This document shows, in pieces, positions 1 through 11,144 of a stretch of DNA of 64,000 nucleotides (positions are counted from its first letter, which is position 1; every line of letters starts with the position of its first letter). The translations under genes were made by a program, and so were the position numbers. A model generated the notes under the pieces. It saw nothing but the letters and a program-made list of their open reading frames with translations, was not told the origin of the DNA and made no database searches. The DNA comes from Clostridia bacterium (GTDB lineage Bacteria > Bacillota > Clostridia > Christensenellales > CAG-1252). The stretch spans positions 31,798 through 95,797 of the forward strand of contig JAIKVL010000006.1 in NCBI GenBank assembly GCA_024685775.1, given 5' to 3'.

Positions 1-1
1 G

Positions 2-2602
2 CAGAACGGAGAGCCGAATATCGGCAAACTGTTCAAGATCAACCTCAACGCCTCCGAGACCAAAGCTTGCCAACAGGGCAAGAAACTCGGTCTCATTATG
101 GTTCGCTCCTACGTCGACGAACTCGGGTATCTGACCCCTTATTGGAACAACAATACCGGTAAAGATCTTTCGAGCGACCGTTATCTCGACGTCCAGTTCG
201 ACTCGAATAACGAATACCATATTTGGATCATCGCCGGCGACAAAAACAACTATACTTCGCTTGCTTCGGCAAAGAGCGCGTTCGAGCGTATCGAATCCGC
301 GAACTTCGACGATTTCAATTCGTTGATCTTGCAAAGCACGAAGGCGATTACGCCGCAAACGGACATCAGTATTTATAAGGTGACGGACGCGATCGAAAAT
401 CCGGAAGGCGAGCTCTTCCTTCAAAATCTGCACGTTTCCGAAGTTTGGAACGGCGGCTTGAACGGCAAGATCACGAATCTCGGTCTCGAAAGCGGCTTCG
501 ATTGGAGCGCCGATTATCAGGTCTATATCGAAGAAGTCTCGGCGTTCCGCACTTCCGCGAATAAGACGAGGCTCTTCCTCTCCGATAAGTTCAAAACGGA
601 TTGCGTCCCGTCCGCCGATCAAAAACTCGGCGTCGAGTACACGAAGGACAACACGACGTTCCGCGTCTGGGCGCCGCTTTCTACCAACGTCGTCGTCAAT
701 TTCTATCGCACCGGTAACGAGCTCGACCTTTCTCTCGCTCGCAGCGCGCTTGCGATGACGAGAGGGGAGAAAGGCGTTTGGGAACTTGCGGTGAACGAGG
801 ATTTGAACGGGATCTATTACACCTACACGAACTACGTCGCGGGCGACGCTCCCGAGACGGTGGACGTCTATGCGAGCGCGGTCGGCGTAAACGGAAACCG
901 CGGTATGATCTGCGATCTCGACGCGACCGACCCGGACGGCTGGGACGAAGATCTCACAAACGCGCGGTCGATCCGTCAGAACAACAGTCAAAACGGCGTC
1001 ATTTGGGAAGTCCACGTTCGCGACTTCTCGATCTCGCCGGACAGCGGATTGACCTATAAAGGCAAATACCTCGCCTTTACCGAGCAGAATACGACGGTCA
1101 AAGGTTCGACCCTGAAATCCGGTATCGCTTACCTCAAAGAACTCGGGATCAACTACGTCCACCTGAACCCCGTCTACGATTTCTCGACGGTCGATGAAGA
1201 GTATATCAACAACACCGATTATACGACCAAGCAGAACTGGGGCTACGATCCGAAAAACTATAACGTTCCCGAAGGCAGTTACGCGACGGACGCCGAACAC
1301 GGTGAAGTCCGTATCAACGAATTCAAGCAAATGGTGCAGGCGTTGCACGAAGCGGGCATCGGCGTGATCATGGACGTCGTCTATAACCACACCTACACCG
1401 CGGACAGCTACTTCGAAAAGACCGTCCCCGGATACTACTATCGCCAAGCCCTCGAATGGGGGCACGAAGGCGACAACTGGTTCCAAGTCGAAGGAACTTT
1501 CGGAAAGACCGCTTGGACGACGAACGCTCTCGGCGCTTACAACCTCTCCGACGGTTCGGGGTGCAGTAACGAGACGGCTTCCGAACGCGAAATGTACCGC
1601 AAGTACATGGTGGACAGCTTGACCTTCTGGGCGGACGAATATCATATCGACGGCTTCCGCTTCGACCTTATGGCGATCCACGACACCAAGACGATGCAGA
1701 GCATCCGCAATTCGTTGAACGAGTTGCCGGGCGGTCAATGCATCTTCCTGTACGGCGAACCGTGGGCGGCGGGCTCTCTCGGAATGGAAAAGGGCTACGT
1801 CAGCGCGGACACGAACAGCCTCGGCAGCGTCGAAATGACGGGTATTCGCGCGTTCAACGACCGTATGCGCGAAGGAATCAAAGGAAATAACAGCGGCGGC
1901 ACGGGGTACGTTCAGGGCAACACTTCGGACGACTCTTTGAATCGCGTAAAAGCCGGTATCAACGGTTACTTCGCGGGAACGGATTCCGCGGGAAACAATC
2001 ACGCGATCACCTACACGACGTCGCACGATAACTACACGCTTTGGGATCAACTGATCACGACGATCGTCACGAATAAGACTCCGACGCTTTACAGCGAGCG
2101 TAACGCGGTCATCGAGCGCAAAAACATTATGGCGGCAACCTTGACTTTGACGAGTCGCGGAACGGCGTTCATCCTTGCCGGCGAAGAATTCGCGAGGACG
2201 AAGTACGGCAACCATAACAGTTATAACGCGCAGGATAAGATCAACGCGCTCGATTACGCGCGCCAAAAAGAATTCGCCGCGCTCACGGATTGGTACAGAG
2301 GACTCATCCATCTGCGCACCGATTTTAAGGGAATCGCGACCGGGACTTCACCCGCGGAGATCATCCCCTACGACGGCGACAAAGCGAATTGCATCGGGTA
2401 TATATTCAACTCGGTCGAAGGCGATCCCTATTCGAGGGTGTACGTCCTGACCAACCCGAACGCGAGCGCGCGCACCTTCGAGATTATCGGAAATTGGCGC
2501 ATCCTCGCGGATGAGAACGGATTCCACAACGGCAATATGCAAAACGTGACGGGCGGCAACGTGACTTTGCCCGCATACGGCACCTATATTTTGGTTCAAT
2601 AA
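2..2602 (+). CDS. Pullulanase-type alpha-1,6-glucan debranching enzyme (GH13), 5' end outside window
   Basis: The reading frame is open from base 2, so the N-terminus, including any signal peptide, lies upstream of the window. The first roughly 100 residues resemble a pullulanase-associated/CBM41 starch-binding module. A CBM48-like segment follows (the codons for FRVWAPL begin near 661), then the GH13 barrel. The four GH13 conserved regions are visible: DVVYNHT (Asp codon 1373), GFRFDLM (nucleophile Asp codon 1664), YGEPW (acid/base Glu codon 1757) and SHDNY (Asp codon 2027). The type I pullulanase motif NWGYDP is at about 1238-1255. By family it would hydrolyse alpha-1,6 branches in pullulan, amylopectin or glycogen. 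It ends 14 bases before an MsmK-type ABC ATPase gene, which fits alpha-glucan foraging. Extracellular location is inferred from the family. Confidence 0.93.
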   Translation, partial: QNGEPNIGKLFKINLNASETKACQQGKKLGLIMVRSYVDELGYLTPYWNNNTGKDLSSDRYLDVQFDSNNEYHIWIIAGDKNNYTSLASAKSAFERIESANFDDFNSLILQSTKAITPQTDISIYKVTDAIENPEGELFLQNLHVSEVWNGGLNGKITNLGLESGFDWSADYQVYIEEVSAFRTSANKTRLFLSDKFKTDCVPSADQKLGVEYTKDNTTFRVWAPLSTNVVVNFYRTGNELDLSLARSALAMTRGEKGVWELAVNEDLNGIYYTYTNYVAGDAPETVDVYASAVGVNGNRGMICDLDATDPDGWDEDLTNARSIRQNNSQNGVIWEVHVRDFSISPDSGLTYKGKYLAFTEQNTTVKGSTLKSGIAYLKELGINYVHLNPVYDFSTVDEEYINNTDYTTKQNWGYDPKNYNVPEGSYATDAEHGEVRINEFKQMVQALHEAGIGVIMDVVYNHTYTADSYFEKTVPGYYYRQALEWGHEGDNWFQVEGTFGKTAWTTNALGAYNLSDGSGCSNETASEREMYRKYMVDSLTFWADEYHIDGFRFDLMAIHDTKTMQSIRNSLNELPGGQCIFLYGEPWAAGSLGMEKGYVSADTNSLGSVEMTGIRAFNDRMREGIKGNNSGGTGYVQGNTSDDSLNRVKAGINGYFAGTDSAGNNHAITYTTSHDNYTLWDQLITTIVTNKTPTLYSERNAVIERKNIMAATLTLTSRGTAFILAGEEFARTKYGNHNSYNAQDKINALDYARQKEFAALTDWYRGLIHLRTDFKGIATGTSPAEIIPYDGDKANCIGYIFNSVEGDPYSRVYVLTNPNASARTFEIIGNWRILADENGFHNGNMQNVTGGNVTLPAYGTYILVQ

Positions 2603-2616
2603 GAGAGGTAAATACT

Positions 2617-4647
2617 ATGGCAAGTTTAAGTTTGAAACACATTTACAAGGTTTACGACGGCGGAGTTAAAGCCGTCAACGACTTCTGCATGGAGATCGAA
2701 GATAAAGAGTTTATCGTTTTCGTCGGTCCTTCCGGTTGCGGAAAATCCACCACGCTCCGTATGATCGCGGGCTTGGAAGAGATCACGGCGGGCGAGCTTA
2801 TGATCGGCGACGAAGTCGTCAACGACGTCGAGCCGAAAGATCGTAACATCGCGATGGTTTTCCAAAACTACGCGTTGTATCCGCATATGACCGTTCGCGA
2901 GAATATGGCGTTCGCTTTGAGACTCCGCAAGGATCTCTCGGAAGAGGAGATTATGGCGCGCGTCGACGAAGCGGCGAAGAAACTCGATATCGCGCAATTC
3001 TTGGAGCGTAAACCGCGCGCATTGTCCGGTGGTCAAAGACAGCGTGTTTCGCTCGGTCGCGCGATCGTCCGTAGCCCGAAAGTCTTCCTTCTCGACGAGC
3101 CGCTTTCCAACTTGGATGCGAAGCTCAGGGCGCAGATGAGGACCGAGATCAGCAAGCTTCATAAACAACTCGCGACCACCTTTATTTACGTTACCCACGA
3201 TCAGGTCGAAGCGATGACGATGGGTACCCGCATCGTCGTTATGAAATTCGGCGTCGTTCAACAGATCGACACCCCGAAGAACCTCTACGATTATCCGGGC
3301 AATAAGTTCGTCGCGGGTTTTATCGGAACTCCGCAAATGAACTTCTTCAACGCGACTTTGAAGCGCGACGGGGAAGAGATCGAGATTACTTTCGCGAACG
3401 ATCGCAAGATCCGCGTTCCTCGCGAGTGCCTCGTCAAAGCGAAGAGCAAGTATTTGGACGGCAAAACCGTCGTTACGATGGGTATCCGCCCCGAAGACAT
3501 CCATTTCGAAGAGGATTTCGTCAAGGCGAACCCCAAGACCGCGCTCGATACCAACATCGGAATTATCGAAGCGCTCGGCAGCGAGTCCATCGTCTACTGC
3601 GAGCTCGATCCCGATCGCGACAGCATCTCCGACAGCGGCACCCGTATGGTCCTTAAAGTCGATCCGAGAATCACGCTTCAAATCGATCAACCGATCCGCG
3701 TCGCGCTCGATCCGACCCGCATCCATCTCTTCGATCACGATACCGAAGTCAGCATTATGCCCAGAGTTCCCGACGTCAACTTGCTGAACGGCAAGGTCGA
3801 GGGCGGCAAAGTGGACTTCGGCGGCGTAAAATTCGACCTGCCTCCCGTCTTGAACCTTGCGGACGGAAAGTATCACTTCGCGATCCCCTCGGACGCGTTC
3901 CGCTTTAACGACGAGATCCCCGAACCCGCGATCGCGGCGGGCGATCCCAAGTACGTCGTTCCGTTCGACGCGGTTCCCGCGGAGTACCAAAAGAAAGCTT
4001 TCGTCGGCGCGATCAAACCGCTCGCGCACGAAGATTTCGCTCACGCGCATATCGGCGGAAAAGTTTCGATCGAAGTGAAGAGCGTCGAGACCATCGGCAA
4101 GACCAAGCTCCTCCGTTTCGCCTTCGGCGACGACCCCGTCTTCGCGATCGACGCGGCACAGACCCAAGAAGGGAAGACCGTTTCGACCGATATCGATTGG
4201 AAGAAAGTTTCGATCGTGGACGATTCCGGAAAAGAGATCCCCGCTTTGGCTCTTATGAACGTTTTGCACGGCAAGATGGTCAAAGAGCGCACGGGCAAAA
4301 AGGACTTCAACTTCGGCTTGAATATCGCGGACAAGATCTTTTACAGCACCGAGTACGTCCAGCAAAAGCTCTTTAACGCGGCGGGACGCAAAGTCTTCGA
4401 TATCAAACTCGACGTCGACTTCGATCCGTATTCGGTCAAGATCGCGTCGGACGGCGTAGAAGCGAAAGTCAAGCGTGTTTCCGATTACGGAGCCGAAAGC
4501 TTCGCGACTTGCTTGGTCGGCGATCAGAAGATCAACGTCTTCCTGCGCCCCGAAGATAAGGTCAAAGAGGGCGATCAAGTCTTCCTCTCGCTCGATATCC
4601 CCGCGCTCGGGATCGTGGAAGCGGATCGCGGCATTCGCATCATCTGA
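2617..4647 (+). CDS. MsmK/UgpC-type sugar ABC transporter ATPase with ~300-residue C-terminal extension
   Basis: This is the energising ATPase for carbohydrate ABC importers, acting at the inner membrane face. Walker A GPSGCGKST is at residues 37-45, the Q-loop segment reads VFQNYALYPHM, the signature LSGGQ is at 136-140, Walker B ends with Asp160-Glu161, and the H-loop reads THDQ. A MOBE/TOBE-like region follows, where MsmK proteins normally end near residue 370. Here the chain continues to 676 residues with more beta-rich segments and no recognised domain. A second gene of the same design lies at 53898. No permease gene is adjacent, so it may be a shared ATPase, as MsmK/MsmX are known to be. 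It probably forms an operon with the pullulanase gene 14 bases upstream and ends before a clear terminator. Confidence 0.93.
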   Translation: MASLSLKHIYKVYDGGVKAVNDFCMEIEDKEFIVFVGPSGCGKSTTLRMIAGLEEITAGELMIGDEVVNDVEPKDRNIAMVFQNYALYPHMTVRENMAFALRLRKDLSEEEIMARVDEAAKKLDIAQFLERKPRALSGGQRQRVSLGRAIVRSPKVFLLDEPLSNLDAKLRAQMRTEISKLHKQLATTFIYVTHDQVEAMTMGTRIVVMKFGVVQQIDTPKNLYDYPGNKFVAGFIGTPQMNFFNATLKRDGEEIEITFANDRKIRVPRECLVKAKSKYLDGKTVVTMGIRPEDIHFEEDFVKANPKTALDTNIGIIEALGSESIVYCELDPDRDSISDSGTRMVLKVDPRITLQIDQPIRVALDPTRIHLFDHDTEVSIMPRVPDVNLLNGKVEGGKVDFGGVKFDLPPVLNLADGKYHFAIPSDAFRFNDEIPEPAIAAGDPKYVVPFDAVPAEYQKKAFVGAIKPLAHEDFAHAHIGGKVSIEVKSVETIGKTKLLRFAFGDDPVFAIDAAQTQEGKTVSTDIDWKKVSIVDDSGKEIPALALMNVLHGKMVKERTGKKDFNFGLNIADKIFYSTEYVQQKLFNAAGRKVFDIKLDVDFDPYSVKIASDGVEAKVKRVSDYGAESFATCLVGDQKINVFLRPEDKVKEGDQVFLSLDIPALGIVEADRGIRII

Positions 4648-4681
4648 TCGGAAGGTCTTCGGATCTTTTGAAGAAAACGAC

Positions 4682-4714
4682 GGGCGACGCTTACGGGCGT
4701 CGCCCTTGTTTTTT
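4682..4714 (+). terminator. Intrinsic terminator after the MsmK-type gene
   Basis: A 9 bp perfect stem (GGGCGACGC paired with GCGTCGCCC) with a 6-base loop is followed by a T-rich tail at 4706-4714. It separates the sugar-utilisation genes from the ATP synthase operon. Confidence 0.9.
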
Positions 4715-4788
4715 AAGAGTTTTCGCTTTTTGAAAGGGGAAAATAAAAAGAAATCTTCTCTCGCGCGGGCGCGCGCGATAAAAAACGT

Positions 4789-4817
4789 TTAACAAATCGC
4801 GTTTTTGGTGATATAAT
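4789..4817 (+). promoter_or_regulatory. Promoter of the ATP synthase operon
   Basis: TTAACA (4789-4794), a 17-base spacer, then TATAAT (4812-4817). The expected transcription start is at or next to the ATG at 4825, so the first gene may be translated from a leaderless mRNA. No Shine-Dalgarno sequence precedes that ATG. Confidence 0.8.
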
Positions 4818-4824
4818 TTATGAT

Positions 4825-5298
4825 ATGAAAAAGTTCCGTTATGCTTTTCCGATTCCGGCTTACGTCGTGTATGCGCTGCTTTTATTGCTCAGCGCGGTTT
4901 CCGTCTTGTTTGCCGCGTTGCGTCTCGGAAACGCGGGCGGTTTCTTTTCCGTCTATCCCGTGTCGGACGTTTTGAGCATCGTCGTCTTTTCGATCGCGAT
5001 CCTCGCCGTTCTGTGGTTGTCGCTTTTTTCGAATTACGCGTTCTCGGGCGATACGTTCGTCTTTACGCGTTTGTTTTTGAAAAAGCGCGTGAATCGGCAG
5101 GATATCATCAAACTTGTGACCGATGAAGAGAGCGGCGTTTCCGCGCTCTATTATTACGGATCCGTACCGGGGGAAAGAAACGTGGATTTTCTCGTCGTTT
5201 GCGTCGGGAAAGGGAAGCGCGAGGCGTTTGAACGCGCGCTTCGCGAGTTTAAGAGTGATATCGTGATCGAATCCAATCCGAAAGGGCAAGCGGATTGA
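4825..5298 (+). CDS. Small membrane protein of unknown function leading the atp operon
   Basis: This 157-residue protein is not recognised. Two hydrophobic segments (about residues 11-33 and 48-68) are followed by a soluble tail of about 90 residues with alternating hydrophobic positions. The arrangement of two helices plus a small beta domain resembles bacterial PH-like membrane proteins, but no diagnostic motif is visible. It sits in the position where many atp operons carry atpI or atpZ, 25 bases before atpB and under the same promoter. Its sequence does not look like either, so a role in ATP synthase assembly is only a positional guess. The ATG lies 7 bases after the -10 box, without a Shine-Dalgarno site. 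Confidence 0.7.
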   Translation: MKKFRYAFPIPAYVVYALLLLLSAVSVLFAALRLGNAGGFFSVYPVSDVLSIVVFSIAILAVLWLSLFSNYAFSGDTFVFTRLFLKKRVNRQDIIKLVTDEESGVSALYYYGSVPGERNVDFLVVCVGKGKREAFERALREFKSDIVIESNPKGQAD

Positions 5299-5323
5299 TC
5301 AAAGGGCGCGATCGAGGAGTGCT

Positions 5324-6037
5324 ATGACAAATATTCTTGCGGCGTCGCTTGGCGAAAAAATGAGGGAAGCATTGCTTCCGGAAAACGTTAAATTTCTCGG
5401 AATGAACGTCAATCCGAGTTTTTTCACGTCACTGATCATTGCGGGCGTCTTGATTCTTTTCGCCGTAATCGTCCGCGTGTTTGTCGTCCCTCGTTTTAAG
5501 GACGTTCCCGGTAAATTCCAAAGCATTCTCGAATCCATCGTCCTTATGTTTGACAAAATGAACGAAACGGAAAGCGACGCGCGCGCGTTTATGGGCGCGT
5601 ACGTCTTTTCCGCCGCGGCGTATATCTTCCTCGGAACGATGGTCGAGCTCATCGGTCTTCGCCCCGTTATGGGCGATCTGAACGCTTGTTTGGCGCTTTC
5701 GCTCTTTACCTATTTCCTGATCCTTTTCTTCGGGATCAAGGCGAACGGCGTAAAGGGCGGGCTCGGCGCGCTGAAAGATATCACCGTTCCGATCTCGATG
5801 TCCTTCCGTTTGTTCGGAAGTATTTCCAGCGGGCTTTTGATTACGGAGCTCGTCTATAATTATATTTTCCTGTCTTTCGGTCTTCCGGTGATCGTCGGCG
5901 TCTTGTTTACTTGCTTCCACGCGCTTATTCAAGCCTACGTCTTCGCGATCCTTTCTTCTCTCTTCGTGGGGGAAGCGGCGGTGCCGTCTGTCAAATCCAA
6001 GAAAAGTAAAAAGCAAAGCGACGAAACCGTCGCTTGA
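5324..6037 (+). CDS. atpB: F-type ATP synthase F0 subunit a
   Basis: This membrane subunit forms the proton or sodium half-channels against the c-ring. The protein has 237 residues, is highly hydrophobic and matches the usual length. The essential arginine is in the segment FRLFGSISSG at Arg162, where the family has LRLFGN. The final helices around HALIQAYVFAILSSLFVGEA are typical of subunit a. The start is supported by GAGGAG shortly before the ATG. The C-terminus ends in a lysine-rich tail. It is the first canonical gene of the operon B-E-F-A-G-D-C. Confidence 0.95.
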   Translation: MTNILAASLGEKMREALLPENVKFLGMNVNPSFFTSLIIAGVLILFAVIVRVFVVPRFKDVPGKFQSILESIVLMFDKMNETESDARAFMGAYVFSAAAYIFLGTMVELIGLRPVMGDLNACLALSLFTYFLILFFGIKANGVKGGLGALKDITVPISMSFRLFGSISSGLLITELVYNYIFLSFGLPVIVGVLFTCFHALIQAYVFAILSSLFVGEAAVPSVKSKKSKKQSDETVA

Positions 6038-6045
6038 AGGAGTGA

Positions 6046-6312
<267 letters not shown>

Positions 6313-6324
6313 GAGGGCGGATTC

Positions 6325-6825
6325 ATGATCGTATCGGACGCAATTCTCGGATTGGATCTCATCAAGTTTCTTTTGCATCTTTTGAATTTTGCGATCCTCT
6401 TCGTCTGCCTTTGGCTGATCCTTTATAAGCCCGTGATGAAATCCATACGGGCGCGTCAGGATCGGATCCGCGCGGAGAAAGAAGAGACGGAGCGCAATTT
6501 GAAAGAGTCCGAAGAAGCGAAAGAGCAGGCGGAGACCCGCTTGAAAGAGCTTCAAAGCGAGATCGAATCGAAAAAGAAAGAAGCGGAAAAAGCCGCTGCG
6601 GAAAAGTATGAAGCAGTCGTAAACGAAGCTTCCGCGCGCGCTGCGGAGATCGTTAAGGACGCGGAAAACCGCGCGACGATCCAAGCGAATAAAGCGATCG
6701 AGAGCGCGAAAAGCGATATCAAAGACATTGCCGTTTCTCTTGCGGAAAGCATTCTCGACGACAAGATCAAAGACGTTGACGATAAGATGATCGAAAACGC
6801 GATCAAGGACTGGCGGAATGAATAA
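6325..6825 (+). CDS. atpF: F-type ATP synthase F0 subunit b
   Basis: This peripheral-stalk subunit has 166 residues. It has one N-terminal transmembrane helix (about residues 10-35) and then a long charged, alanine-rich coiled coil rich in E and K. The C-terminal segment, around SLAESILDDKI, looks like the usual end of b, where delta docks. It is not extended into a delta domain, so this is not the mycobacterial b-delta type of fusion. It overlaps the start of the next gene by 8 bases. Confidence 0.93.
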   Translation: MIVSDAILGLDLIKFLLHLLNFAILFVCLWLILYKPVMKSIRARQDRIRAEKEETERNLKESEEAKEQAETRLKELQSEIESKKKEAEKAAAEKYEAVVNEASARAAEIVKDAENRATIQANKAIESAKSDIKDIAVSLAESILDDKIKDVDDKMIENAIKDWRNE

Positions 6826-8529
6826 ATTCGTCGTAACGAGCGCAAAAGAATTAACCGCCGAGCAAAAGAAGAAGATCGCGGTGGAACTGAAAGCGGAACT
6901 TTCTTCCGTTTCTTTTGCCGTAGACGAAGCGTTGATCGGCGGTATCGTGATTTCCGACGGAGAAAAAATTCTCGACGCATCCGTTAAAAGCAAGCTCGAA
7001 AGCGCGTCGAAAGCGGCGGGAAAGAATCTGTACGGAAAGCCCCTCGATCATATTCTCAAAGACTTAAAGAGGGAATTCCGTTCCTTCGAAGGAGAGAATA
7101 AGAAGTTTTCCGCGGGCGTGATCCGTTCGGTTTCGGACGGCGTCATTTTCGTGGACGGCTTGCAAGACGCAAAGATCAGCGAACTTTTGCTGATTGCGGA
7201 CGAGTACTTCGCGATGGTGATGAACCTTTCGGAGGGTTCGGTCGGCGCGATCCTGTTGACGGGGATGACCAAAGTTCGCGCCGGGGATTTCGCCGTAACG
7301 ACCGGTCGCATCGTCACCGTTCCCGTCGGCGAAGCGCTTCTCGGAAGAGTCGTTGACCCTCTCGGTTCTCCGTTGGACGGAAAGGGCGAGATCGCCGCGT
7401 CGGGTTTTCGCAGAGCGGAATCTCCCGCGCCCGGAATCTTCGACAGAAAGAAAGTCGATCAGCCTTTGTACACCGGCGTAAAGACGGTGGATTCGATCAT
7501 TCCGATCGGAAAAGGGCAGCGCGAGCTTGTGATCGGAGACAGACAAACCGGAAAGACCGCTCTTTGTTTGGATGCGATCTTGAATCAAAAAAGGAAAGGC
7601 GTCTATTGCGTCTACGTCGCGATCGGGCAGAAGACGACGACCGTGGCGGACGTCATCAAGCGTTTAAAAGAGTACGGCGCGATGGATTATACCATCGTCG
7701 TCAGCGCGACCGCATCGGACAGTGCGCCGCTTCAATATATCGCCCCCTACACGGCGACCGCGATGGCGGAAGAGTTTATGCGAAACGGGAAGGACGTCTT
7801 GATCGTGTACGACGATCTGTCCAAACACGCCGTCGCTTATCGAACGATCTCGCTTCTTTTGAAGCGTCCCGCCGGGCGCGAAGCGTTCCCGGGAGACGTC
7901 TTTTATATTCATTCGCGTCTGTTGGAGCGTTCCGCCGCGCTGAATGAAAAGGCGGGCGGCGGTTCTTTGACCGCGCTTCCGATCATCGAGACGCTCGGAT
8001 CGGATATTTCCGCATATATTCCTACGAACGTGATCTCGATCACGGACGGTCAGATCTTCCTTGAAAGCGAACTTTTCCATTCGGGCGTTCGCCCGGCGGT
8101 AAACGTCGGACTTTCCGTTTCCCGCGTGGGCGGCAGCGCGCAATGCGCCGCGATCCGCAAGGTCTCGAAGGGGTTGAAACTCGATCTCGCGCGCTATCGC
8201 GAAATGGCGGTGTTTACTCAGTTCGGCGCGGACGTTGACGAGGATACCAAAGAGGTCTTGGATAAAGGCGTAAAACTGACGAATATGCTGATCCAGCCGC
8301 AATTCCGTCCGTACTCGATGACGGACGAGGCTTTGGAAATCTATTTGACGAGCAAAGGCGCGATGAAGTACGTCGCTCCGAATAAGGTCCGCGAAAAATT
8401 GGACGAGCTTTTGTATAAGATCAAGTCCGAGCATCCGTCCGTCGTTTCTTCGATCGAGGAAACGGGCGATCTTTCGGACGAAGCGATCCGCGTCCTCGAC
8501 GAGGCGATCGCGTCGGTCGGAGAAGAAAA

Positions 8530-8533
<4 letters not shown>
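6818..8533 (+). CDS. atpA: F1 subunit alpha with an N-terminal delta (OSCP) C-terminal-domain fusion
   Basis: The protein has 571 residues, about 68 more than ordinary alpha subunits. From about residue 70 on it is alpha: KPLDHILKDLKREF start region, P-loop GDRQTGKT at 240-247, and the usual nucleotide-binding and C-terminal domains. Residues 1-68 instead read like the C-terminal half of subunit delta: VTSAKELTAEQKKKI, then VDEALIGGIVI and KILDASVKSKLES match the family pattern (VxSAxxLs, vDxxliGGvvi, iDgSvrxrLexL). No separate atpH lies between atpF and this gene, and the helical N-terminal delta domain is absent from the operon. Three alpha subunits per enzyme would mean three delta-like domains. 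It overlaps atpG by 4 bases. Confidence 0.93.
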
Positions 8534-11116
<2,583 letters not shown>

Positions 11117-11144
11117 TACGCAAGTTTTTTGAAAAGGAGAGTTT

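Noticed and set aside
2626..4578. Long open frame on the minus strand opposite the MsmK-type gene (similar ones opposite the aconitase, the 46478 lipoprotein and others)
   Set aside because: The sense strands carry clear protein families. The antisense frames lack family similarity and ribosome sites and arise because the codon usage avoids antisense stops.
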